From Phoronis australis (lineage: Eukaryota > Phoronida > Phoronidae): DNA of 62,000 nucleotides. Positions 52,186 through 62,000 of this stretch are shown piece by piece. The DNA is taken from assembly GCA_002633005.1 (NCBI GenBank), contig NMRA01000022.1, positions 176,056-238,055 of the forward strand, given 5' to 3'. The notes below the pieces were generated by a model. That model was not told the origin of the DNA. It was given only the letters and a program-made list of their open reading frames with translations, and did not search any database. Each line of letters starts with the position of its first letter. Within the stretch, counting starts at the first letter, position 1. Position numbers and translations under genes: made by a program.

Positions 52186-53384
52186 TGTCAGCATTAGGCG
52201 TGCCCTAACCAGCATCTTTAATACACAATGGAGATTTGTAACACTCTGTGCGAATTATTAATTACCAACAAAGTTAACTGCCCCAGAAAATACTGTCATT
52301 AGTTCAAAATAGTGCTGTGTCGAGGAAAACTGATGATACTATGAGCAGTCATATCGACAGGAAACCAATCTCTGCAAATTGGATAAAAATCGCGAGACTT
52401 AAAGAAAAATAGTTATTAGTAACAGTCAGAAAATGAACAGCTTTCAACAATGAGCACTTGAAAGAGACTATCAATACAGGCAGCATACACATAACAGATG
52501 AACAATTTGCCTATCTGAACAACAGCTAATTGATCTGCAAAGAAAATGAGCCAACCATAAAAATCCATTTTTACAATACTGAACCAAAAACTAGATACAC
52601 ACAAACAGGAGCGTTATACATAACACAGCAAACGGATGTCTAGTTAACATTATATGGGGACAGAGCAAAATCAAAAGTCAATCACCTGAACAATTCAAAT
52701 ATCAGTGATTGGCCTATTGGATATTCCCAGCTACACAGACTCTACCTAATCACTCATGACCACAACTGAACTGGGGAATTAAACAAACATTTAGAGCACA
52801 TTATTCCAATAACATAGTCTCCACGACATAGATTTGTTTCATCATTGTATACAATTTGTTCGCTGTAATCACCCAAATTAAAAATGTACTGCCCATTCTT
52901 CGACAGTGACACACCAACCGTCAAGATAAAGCCAACCACAGGTTTGAAAGAAAACACGTATACTTGAATGTAGTCAAGCTCAAAAAGCGAAATTTTGGAC
53001 ATCAAATAATTGATTTCACAGTCATTAAGGAATTGTATTTCAACCAAGATTGGCACCAAAACCAATGTAAGATAAAATACGAATGAAGTGGTTCACTACG
53101 CCAAAAGTAACACCTGTCCCCCCTATTCCAATCAAATCAGTGTAACCTTGCCTTACTTCATGTGACGACGACATTCTTAAACTTGTCATTGCGTGAAACA
53201 GAATGTCCCAAGGCAATAATAATACGATGCCCTATGTAAGTTTAAACAACGATATTCTGACATCTCTGCAGTCCATAAATACAAGTCATATTAACGGTGA
53301 GACCTCTAAATCGTGAGCTGCATTATTTACAAAGACGTTGCTAGGTGCCTCCGAGCCCGCCATGGGGGGTCTCTAAATGGTCCA

Positions 53385-53564
53385 CTATGCTGTGCCCTGG
53401 GCTTGCTTACGTAAGAACTCTTTCAGCTCATGGGGCTTGAGACCTTGGTCGATGCCTGGTTTGGGTGTCGACTTGAACATACTGGTGGTGTATCCGTTAG
53501 TGTAGAGGAAGATACGCTTTGTCGCTTCAAAAGACATGAACATAATGCCAGCATAGGGCATGAC
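53385..53564 (-). CDS. SLC25A43: SLC25A43-like exon 4 (last helix and C-terminal tail)
   Basis: Acceptor TTTCAG precedes 53564. Encodes VMPYAGIMFMSFEATKRIFL, then YTNGYTTSMFKSTPKPGIDQ and GLKPHELKEFLRKQAQGTA; stop TAG at 53387-53385. Confidence 0.95.
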   Translation of the reverse strand, partial: VMPYAGIMFMSFEATKRIFLYTNGYTTSMFKSTPKPGIDQGLKPHELKEFLRKQAQGTA

Positions 53565-56500
53565 CTGAAACAAAAAAATACCAACCCTAATGACCTGGGG
53601 TAGAGACTCTGATCTTCGGTGATAACAGAAAACACGGAATTGGTTGATTAGAATGGAATTCACTTATTCCAGTAGTAGATTCCATAATTTCAATATTTCA
53701 AATTCATAATTACCAGAAATTAGGAAACTATTACATCAAATTCATTACCAAAGAAAGATTCTGGCCTCAAATCGATCAACGATCAACGATCGATTTGCAG
53801 CGTGTTTATATTGTTCATTCTGAAAGTGGAGCGGTTCTTTATCCAGTTTTGAGAAACAATAAACATTGTGTGCAGCAAGGTTTCGGTACAGTGGAGCCCC
53901 ACCATAGATAAAGGCAGTTCACAAATTACTTTTATGTTATCATTTACTGTGCAATAATAAAATATGTAAATTTACACAACAGGAAAAAATTAACTTTATG
54001 TTTGCTAAAATGGATTTCTCTGCTTTTGTAAACGAAAAAATAGGGTCTCTTCAAGGGCGCTTTCACAAAGTTAACCGTAATTAAACAGCTAGTGAGATCT
54101 CATGAAGACATGAGCGATATGGTCAAACAATTTAAGGTGCTATAAATACATCTTCTGTCAAAAAACACATGATTTGGACCACTTGCTGCTCAAGAGCTCA
54201 ACTCAACTTGTTCATTGCTAAGACTACAGTGCTCGATTTGTTAACATGCAGGTCGCATTCGTACCCTCAGACTGTGTTTGGCGACCTGGGAAAAATATTA
54301 AGTCTCCACGAAGTCGCCACACCTAGTATCAAAGTGAGACAACAATTACCACGAAATTCCTTTCAAAGTTTGTGTTGACTTCCAAACTTTAACAATTTTC
54401 ATAGATTTATCACCTTTGGTTCAAAATTGTTTTGCTCATTTCGTGAAATCAGTACATTTGCCACCACAGCAGTCAGCACATATCAAACACGCGCTTAAAT
54501 TAGAACAGAAAGTAAACACACGGAAGTCAGAATTGTTCGGCAAAAATCAGGCAAGATCGACAATGAAACACGCGCCACCATTATATGTGATCGTCTACGT
54601 TCCATGTTGTTCATTGGTGGGGGAACGGAGTTACATAATGAAGGTACATTAACGAGAGGAGAAATTTGAAGAGGTATGCGCAAGATACTGAGTATGGAGT
54701 ACGGTACTTTTTTTAGTCAACGATTTCGATGCCAGATTTGGAAACCTCAGAATTCATTTGGTGACATACCGTTTTCAGTTTTGGTGACCTCAGATTTTGT
54801 TTGGTGATCTGGGATTATAGCTATAGTCGCAAAACGCCCCAAATGCGACTTGGGATTAACCTAAGCGTTGAGCGCTGGACTAGATGCGACTTCTTGGCTT
54901 TGGAAAAGTTGTGTTATTGCTGGAGACTAAGCTCCACAGGTTTGCTCGACACAGTTGGTCACTTAGTGCAAGAACGAATATTCCAATTCTTCACAAAACC
55001 AAGAAATCATTTCCTGTATGAGCAAGGAATAAGTAGCGATCAGTTTTATACAGCTAAGTGATATCAATCAGACAGGCTTACGGCACTCTTAAGATAAAAA
55101 CTTAGGTTAGGCCATTATGAGCCCAAGGACCCAAAGTGAGTGAACCCAAAAATTCAAGGTGTTGCAAGTGAAGCAAGGGACCTTCTCATAGAGATACGTA
55201 CTTTCAGGTAAATCACCCGAGTCCCTTATCATATGAATGACGAAATGCTGTCTGATCTCAAACGACTCAGATGTTAAAAATGGGACCTTTATTGATTAGC
55301 ACCGATGAATATCACGTGGCCCATTATGCGGCACCTCATAAAAGTTTTCAGAATCAAAGCGCTACTCCAAACGTCCATTCCTGTTCCACACGACTTCCCA
55401 AAAGAGAGGATGGTCATTAAAGTAAGCACGCTCATGCTTTGTACTACTCACCACCCCATTAGTATGCATCAATGCATCATTAAAAGTTGTGTCTTACTTG
55501 AGTGAGTAACAAACAAGGAAAGACCACTTTTAAAGCCGCAAAAGGTCCAATTCCAAAATAAGTTTATTTTGGAAAAGGGCGGAATTGTGGCAGCTTTAAT
55601 CTTCACCCAACTATCTCCCCACTCTTACTCGTGCCACACCACTGCCCCACCATTGTCACTGACGCACCTTCACCAGGTTTGCGGTTGTCCCTTTCCACAG
55701 GCCAACAATCCCATGATGCTTCACTGTCTGCACGAAGCCGTCAATCATTCCAGTGAACTCCACATCCACGCCACCGCCACCAGCGATGTGCTTGCTCTGA
55801 GCCTGAAACACAAACACATATTCACTGAGACCAATGATGAAAGGAATTGGGAACAACAGAAACCAAACAGGGAGAAATAAAATACCCAGAGAATGAGATG
55901 ACACTCAACTAAAAAAATAACAAAACATGACGTACATAATTGGACAATTCATGCCATGCAGCTTGTCCAGTTTCACCCAAGTGTTAAGTATTACTAGAAA
56001 TTGCATCTGTTCAGCGTCATTCTCGGAAAAGAACAGACTGAATGAGACCATAAAGTTATCATTCAGACACTGACATATGACAAGGGATTTGCAGGGTATC
56101 TTGAATAAGCAATGGATAAAACCTACGTTTGGGCCACAGAAACAACTCCTTGGTTTCACTTACAAAAGAAGATATATTTTCAACATCAAGAGGTTCTTCA
56201 TTATAAGCTGTATTCCTTACAAGGTAACTACTGAAAATTAATGGCTCTCGATCATGCAACAGTTGAGTTCACAGTTTCGACCACCAACCTGAATACATAA
56301 ATAGATTGAGTAAAGAAATCGAATTACATGCCTTTCCCATGTAAATGGACAGAAGAGTAAAAGCTGTTTACACCTATTTTTAAAGGATATCGACTAGTGT
56401 TAAAGGGTTCTTGTTACACAATTCTAAAAATATTCAACATTATCACAAACTCATTTGTCTTCTCGAGAACAATCTATGCCCAATGTTGGAGCACAGTCAT

Positions 56501-59012
56501 TAAAGTGTCGATGATTTTAACATCATTCCTGTAATGTGTAAGGCCAGCCAAATTTTGACAAAGTTCACTCCAGGGTCAGTATTCAGACCGTTAGCCCTCT
56601 ATACAAAGAAAACGCAAGTCTTTAAATTTTGCCTCAATTCCATTGCAATTGTAAATTATTGCTATTGGCAAAAACATCCGCATCAGCTAACCAGTGAGGC
56701 CGAGATCGGGAGATAAAAACTAACTTAATGAACAATCTCTAATTTTCTGTGTCTAAGAAGTCACGCAATGTTCGCTGACTGATGGCATGAACACATTATC
56801 AAGTGATGTTTTGACCATTTACACGATTTTTAAGAGAAATCCGCATTTCTTTGTCAGGTCCCCACAAAGCACAATGCAAAAATTGGCTTGTTTACCACTA
56901 TCAAGAAAACATGTTTACAGTCTAGTTCTCTATAGTTAGAGCACAGATGCTCAACTCAAAACTTTGGACTCGTGCACATACCGACAGCCATCTAGTCACT
57001 TCATTGTAATTTCTGGGGGCCCATTTTATCAAAAGTCCCAAGTCTGATCTTACCTTAAGATGATTTTTAACTTCAATTTTAATACTTCAACAAATGTAGG
57101 TTAATACAGTGGTTGTCAAGTCTGAATATCAAAACTCATCAACTTCATGCCAATTGCAACATTTCGCCCACATTAAGAAACGCAGCTTCGAATTCACAAT
57201 AACATGGGTACGATCGTATTGGTTATGACCATTGGGCACACGACCTTTGATAAAACAGGCCCCTCGCAGCACTCAGAATTGTCAAGGCAAGTAGAGATCT
57301 AGTTAATTTTACATTAAGTTCCAGGCACAGCCATGGTACAAACCTGCAACTTCTTGCGAACTGTGTCGAATGGGAAAGAAATGGTTTGCGCAAACGCCCC
57401 GGCCAGACATCCATCGATGAAGTTCTGCAGAGGGGTCAGCTGGGATTTAGGCTTGCCCCACATGCCTTCTAAAATTTCGTATGCCATGAAGGTGGCGCCG
57501 CCGAAGGGAATCACACCTACACAAGGAAACAGACTATGCGTCAAATGAACCTTTTCAATGCACTGTAACACAATGCAAAAATTCCTGAAGTCACCAAGCA
57601 AAATTGACAAAACAATGAACATTTTGTTGCTTACAATAACCTGTGTTAAATGTGAACCCTCATGCTTAAGTTGTATTTTTATGATTTCATGTTACGCAAT
57701 GATTGGCCAATTTTTCGAATCACACCGTCACAATTGTTTTCATGACTGAAAATGCTTTAACAGAGCTAATTCCTGTAGTCATTAACATGGTCACAAAAAT
57801 CAGTAGAAGAATATCAATGAGGCAGGGCTCGATTTAGCCATGGGAGCTTATTTTGATCTGTTAAAATATAGCTCTAGTATACACTACTTAAGTAAAGAAG
57901 GCAATACTAGATCTATGCCATTACACAGAAATACAGATGCGCCAGAAGTCTGGTGAGCTTTGCAATTTCGTCACTATGTGATGTGCGTTTCAACCTACTG
58001 CTCCGTCCATGTTTGCGATCTCACAATTAAATGATGCATGTGATTGTTAGACCTTAGATGTGGGCGAGACAATGAATGACTGCGGTCAAAGGAAAAGCAA
58101 CAGCAAATCACAGCAATCGGCATAAACATTAGACTACTAAGTGGTGAGATTGTGACCTTGCCAGACCTCCAACTTCCAGTGCACCTGTTTCACTGTATAA
58201 TGGTGTATGCAGCACAATGCAGTTCCACATCCACTGTTAATGTATTAAAAAATCAGGTAGATCTAAATAAGCTCCCATGTATTTAGCAACCTACAGGTTA
58301 CCTCAGGTATCGCTGTCAACCTGGTAAAAATTACAGAACGTCACAAAGTCGCTACGACACATCCGTACTAGGAATTTTGCACGGTTGCATTTGGCAAGTT
58401 GATGTTATACCTTGATATACCGATTCAAATATTTTTATTTTTTACTGCAAAGACTACTACTGGCAACAAGTTGATCCATAACTACTTTTCCTCACCTAAA
58501 ATAGATGTCCACATTCCCTTGTACAGTGCTACGACACCCTCTTCTTTAGTGATCGTAACAAATGCGTGTCCAATGCCTTTATATTTCGCCTGAGACTTGT
58601 CTGTGTGCTGTGCTGTTATACGAGTTTTGACCATATCCATGGGATACGTCAAAATCACTGCAATGACGCCACCAAATGCTCCAGCAAATGCTGACTTCGG
58701 TGGACTGATCTTGCCGTTGTTATCCATCAGGGCAACTTTGGTTTTTTCGTAAACCGCAAACTGAGTGGCGTAGTAGGGAAATCCTCTGAGACAAGCAATG
58801 AGGTTTCCTTTCCAAAATGCTCGGATACCCTCATTTTTGTATTGATTAACAAATGTCCCAATCATACCAGTACCTCTTGTGTCTGCTGTGCCAACCTGCT
58901 GTAAAGTTTTTACAACATCAAGCGGGGAGCAGACCGTGCGGCAAATGACGCCAGCATTTCCGCCGCATATGAAATTTTGTTCGAAGGTTAGCCTGTTGTC
59001 TTTGGGCGGCAT
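53385..59012 (-). CDS. SLC25A43: Mitochondrial carrier, SLC25A43-like, complete, 4 coding exons
   Basis: Coding exons 59012-58496, 57516-57344, 55802-55668 and 53564-53385 (517, 173, 135, 180 nt) give 334 residues. The product is a six-helix inner-membrane transporter of the SLC25 family; as far as I know the substrate of SLC25A43 is not firmly established. Seen: three carrier signatures, PLDVVK (residues 30-35), PMDMVK (124-129) and PFDTVR (221-226), with the paired segments W-K-G after repeats 1 and 3. The assignment to SLC25A43 rests on GGGVDVEFTGMIDGF, GIVGLWKGTTANLVK and the tail TPKPGIDQGLKPHELKEFL, which parallel human GGVDVHFSGAVDCF, GVLGLWNGLTANLLK and LTPGVDQSLQPQELREL. Human protein: about 341 residues. 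The ATG has an in-frame TGA two codons upstream. All introns are GT/AG. Confidence 0.95.
53565..55667 (-). other. SLC25A43-like intron 3, no supported feature
   Basis: 2.1-kb GT/AG intron. Short direct repeats (TTTGGTGAC with CTCAGA near 54750-54810; ATCAACGATC near 53778) are the only structure noticed. Confidence 0.65.
55668..55802 (-). CDS. SLC25A43: SLC25A43-like exon 3 (matrix loop of repeat 3)
   Basis: 45 codons between TGTTTCAG and GTGCGT, starting AQSKHIAGGGGVDVEFTGMI and ending LWKGTTANLVK. The GGVDV segment after AQS is the most diagnostic part for this subfamily. Confidence 0.95.
55803..57343 (-). other. SLC25A43-like intron 2, no supported feature
   Basis: 1.5-kb intron, donor GTTTGT. 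No repeat or coding signal was recognised. Confidence 0.65.
57344..57516 (-). CDS. SLC25A43: SLC25A43-like exon 2 (end of repeat 2, start of repeat 3)
   Basis: Acceptor CCTTGTGTAG, donor GTTTGT. Encodes VIPFGGATFMAYEILEGMWG, then NFIDGCLAGAFAQTISFPFD and TVRKKLQ, ending in phase 0. The third signature is PFDTVRKK. Confidence 0.95.
57517..58495 (-). other. SLC25A43-like intron 1, no supported feature
   Basis: 0.98-kb intron between exon 1 and exon 2. No repeat or coding signal was recognised. Confidence 0.65.
58496..59012 (-). CDS. SLC25A43: SLC25A43-like exon 1 (carrier repeats 1 and 2)
   Basis: Starts MPPKDNRLTFEQNFICGGNA and ends ALYKGMWTSIL plus the first base of a Gly codon; donor GTGAGG at 58495. 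It holds the first carrier repeat and most of the second, with RGFPYYATQFAVYEK in the even helix of repeat 1. Confidence 0.95.
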
Positions 59013-59220
59013 GGTTCAAGTGTTAGTCTGATGAACGGCTTATCAAATTATTACCCAGAAAATTCTGTAGAGAAAGGTCTCTCCAGATAAATATCGAAGT
59101 TTTATTCCCGTTTCAACCTTCGCAGCAGTAACCGGCGGGAACTCATGCGCTGACGGAAACCAAGATGGCGACCTCCACGTAAAGGTTCCATGAAGAAGTC
59201 GGAGGGGGGTCAAAGTGAAA
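59013..59220 (-). promoter_or_regulatory. Probable SLC25A43-like promoter and 5' UTR
   Basis: The sequence just upstream of the ATG is richer in CpG than its surroundings and contains CAAGATGGCGACC (about 59159-59171), close to the YY1-type AANATGGCGGC element common near transcription starts of nuclear genes for mitochondrial proteins. Its position 150 bp from the ATG fits. No TATA box was seen. Confidence 0.35.
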
Positions 59221-62000
59221 TATTTTTTGTATTCAATTTGAAGCTATTTTCAAAATTCAAAATTACTAGTACAGTACAAAATTTAAACTATTCCTTAATC
59301 AAAATTGCTATGGTACGTATTAAAATTTCAACAAGATGAATGTTTTATTATACGTCTTATTTTTTACAAAAGCAAATCGCATCCCCTAGAATCGTTCGAT
59401 CTATGCCTTGTTCTTTAGCGCCACCAAGTGTTTGAATGAGTCTTTTAAACTCCCATATCGTGATGAAGTTCAGTCGTCAAGCCGTACTAACCTATTGTAA
59501 CTCGACTAGCACATAGTTGCCAAAGGGCTTTCATTTCTTAGAGTGAAAGTGATGTTTAACAACGTATTCAGAGTGCAAATTAAAAAAAACCTGTTATGAA
59601 GTCAGATAAAGCCAACGGTCGGTCGGACTACCCGTGTTTATAGGCCAACTGAGGCCTACACGCCTTATATAGTCGACTAGGAGACCAGCTTTTCTATCTG
59701 TTCGTCAATCATGCCTGTGTCAGCTTAAACTACTGTAGGCCTGCGTTTTTCTCATATTGATGAACCAGGGGCCAGGGCAGAGTATTGTAATTCTGCGTTT
59801 TTATCTTATTCTTATTGCTGTTGACCCTTTTTATATGTCTTCTAATTTCTAAATCCACAGTCGGTAAGTACACAATCTTTGATATTTCACCCAAGCCCTT
59901 ACATAAAATCTGGAATATTTCATACTCAAAACATGCACTGGAAGAGGTCAAAATTGTAAAAAGGTCATTTAATTTTGAAAATGTTGTTTTAAGGTACCGC
60001 CGGGGTATGACAAATTCAGTGCACACATCCGGTCATAAGCCAATAATTAAGGTGACAATTAGAACGGCATGACTTTTCTGAATCCAAGCAGATTTTAAAG
60101 GTTAAAAATAAGTGATTTTTTGTGCTGGAGAATTCATATTTAGACGCATGATCAGTATACGTAAATAAATTCCAACCAATCCCAGACTCTGAGGCCCCCG
60201 CATTCGGTGAGCTTCAGTTATCAGGTCATTAGGAGCATATGATATCCCGCCAATGTTCCGGAAAGGATCAATTGGTGCAAAGGTTGTCAAAGTTTCAAAA
60301 TGTCATATCTCCTACAGTTTCGAAGATTTGCTTTTCTATAGAGAGCATTCGTGTAAGACATCATCGGTGATTCTCGGATAGCAGGACAATTTCAGATTAA
60401 GAAAGATGCAAATTAAAATAAAGTTTTAAAGTTTCACTAGTGTTTTACTTAATGTATTTCATCCTCAACATCAGACACACCTTAGATTAACAGCGGCTCC
60501 ATTTCAAAATGAGTACAATCGATGATACCTTTACTAAGTGAGGAGTCACATGTTCTTTGTGATGGCAGGTACGTTAACTAAAATTGTATCTAAGTCCAAA
60601 TTTCCATCTCATAACTAAGCAACTAACTGCCTCCCTGACTTGAATTCCCCTTTGACACAAATGTCGCACGACACAGTACAATAGCTCCTAATCATATAAA
60701 TTCTAGTCATTTAAGCTGTGTAGATATACATTCGGAGAAAACGTACGAAGCTCTTTCGCGCGATTTGATTTTTTACTACTAAGGCAATTCAAGTGACGAA
60801 ATTTTTGTTGATAAAGAACTTTAAACATTCATAAATATATAAACGAAAATTTTTCAATTCATTACCTGACCATGGTATATCTGGAAAACATTTGATGAAG
60901 GCAATTGCTTTTAACTTACCTGAAATTATTCACGGGTTATTGAAATATTACAATGTTAGAAAGAGAACGTGTTTTGAACATCTAGCCTGTTCATAACCAT
61001 GTACATGTGACACCCGTTCCTTACACAGTTACTTACTAAACCAAAAAAAAAAAAAAATTGTGCGCAGTTACCCTCTGAAAGGGTGAACGGGTGCATGTGA
61101 ACATGTTATTTAACAAACGTTAGTATCATTGTTAGCAAGCGTTTAAAGTACCTGACCGTGTTCGTTTTTTCGACGTTGACACGTAGTACTGATAACTATT
61201 AATGATTTCGACAAGTACTGTAACGTTACAGCTAAAATTACAATAACTTGTTTGTCAGAATATTGCAATACTTAAATTTGATTAACTATCGTCTTATTGG
61301 CTACTAACTTGCTTATTAACGTACTTGACACTCAAAAGCGCAAAATATAAAACATAGTTAAAGGTACTGTACATAAACAATAATAGGCTTATAGTTAACA
61401 CAAATGTATGTATGGACAGCTACTACTCTATCTGAGTTGGCCCACTAGTGAACAATGCAGTCACGTTATAAAATGGCATTTTCCGTCCACCAGAGGTATC
61501 TTGAGCTTACGTATCTCATCAATGGAGACATAGATCGTAGAGGAGCTCCATTCCGGTTAAATTCGTGTGGATCTTTGGTAGGCCGTACAGTACTTGGGCA
61601 CTTCGCGGTACGCAGGGTATATAGTCTGTCGTAGCCTAAAGGTCTCTAGTTATGGGGTCTTTGCGTTGCCACTCTCTCAGAACGCTGATGAATTTATACC
61701 TATTCTAGAACTTGGATGCAGGGTTGGACGTACTTCATAGGGGTTGGATAGCATTGCGGTCATTAAGCAGAGCAAGTATTTTCGACTTCATAGTGTCAAG
61801 TTAATGTCTTTGTGGTGTTTGTTGACTAGTTTTACTACCAAGATAATACATCTCCACTGTGCCTCACCAGCGCCATAGAAAGAAATACTAATGTCGCCCC
61901 CAATTATATGTTTACGATGGGTCTGATTGATGCATACAGAGTTTTAGTTCCCGTTGATCCCAACTTGTTCGATTCTATAGCCCAAAAACATGTTGGGAAG
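59221..62000. other. Upstream flank of SLC25A43, no supported gene
   Basis: AT-rich DNA with a poly-A run (61043-61057) and a single 85-codon ORF (59815-60072) with no recognised domain. I see no exon, repeat family or RNA gene here. Confidence 0.5.

Larger units (their letters stand above)
50325..53384. other. Intergenic: G-alpha-i promoter/5' UTR and SLC25A43 3' UTR
   Basis: DNA immediately upstream of the G-alpha ATG (50325-50530) has more CpG than its surroundings and one ETS-like GCGGAAGT (about 50434), compatible with a housekeeping-type promoter. A TIR element lies at 51581-51897. AATAAA for the carrier gene is at 52180-52185. ORFs at 50530-50805 (plus) and 52754-53065 (minus) have no homology that I recognise. 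Confidence 0.5.

Noticed and set aside
52754-53065. 103-codon minus-strand ORF between the carrier and G-alpha genes
   Set aside because: No domain or family recognised, AT-rich codons, and it lies within the likely 3' UTR of the carrier gene.
59815-60072. 85-codon plus-strand ORF with a hydrophobic start resembling a signal peptide
   Set aside because: No cleavage-site context, domain or splice structure; length is within chance expectation.

Overview
This window is nuclear DNA from an animal. Its genes are split by GT/AG introns, intergenic DNA is AT-rich, and tRNA-derived SINE fragments, inverted-repeat transposons and minisatellites are abundant. Three protein-coding genes can be supported, all by exon-level homology that I recognise and by splice sites that join in frame. 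I cannot name the species. Two introns carry ~30-bp minisatellites that begin almost exactly at the 5' splice site. I recall that arrangement ('mirage' minisatellites) from amphioxus, and together with high repeat polymorphism it makes a lancelet or another invertebrate deuterostome my best guess. That guess is tentative.

Layout. (1) 2770-6128, plus strand: the last three coding exons of a TFIIIC subunit 6 (GTF3C6) orthologue, with an unusually long, repetitive, acidic C-terminal tail; its first exon was not found. The second recognised intron holds a broken fragment resembling the C-terminal end of a Penelope-type (GIY-YIG) retroelement protein. (2) 9629-50324, minus strand: a complete eight-exon G protein alpha-i gene (354 codons plus stop) spread over 40.7 kb. 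Its exon lengths are those I recall for vertebrate GNAI genes, and introns 1 and 3 (17.5 and 13.7 kb) are filled with mobile DNA. (3) 53385-59012, minus strand: a complete four-exon mitochondrial carrier, SLC25A43-like (334 residues). The regions 1-2769, 6129-9628, 50325-53384 and 59013-62000 hold no gene I can support.

The introns of the G-alpha gene hold most of the unusual structure. There is a near-perfect long inverted repeat whose arms carry a hammerhead-ribozyme-like core (30986-31333). A TIR element with a 5-bp target duplication and CAC termini lies at 39444-39828. A TIR element built of GGGCGGTTAA-like motifs surrounds the assembly gap (21010-22295). A broken ubiquitin-specific-protease-like fragment sits at 29040-29316. 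Nested repeat families lie at 34-45 kb, and a ~1.5-kb duplication there (41191-42822 and 43319-44822) has a single ambiguous N at its junction. The three genes have unrelated functions (RNA polymerase III initiation, GPCR signalling, mitochondrial transport) and nothing suggests they work as a unit. GTF3C6 and the G-alpha gene converge. The G-alpha and carrier genes are in tandem on the minus strand.
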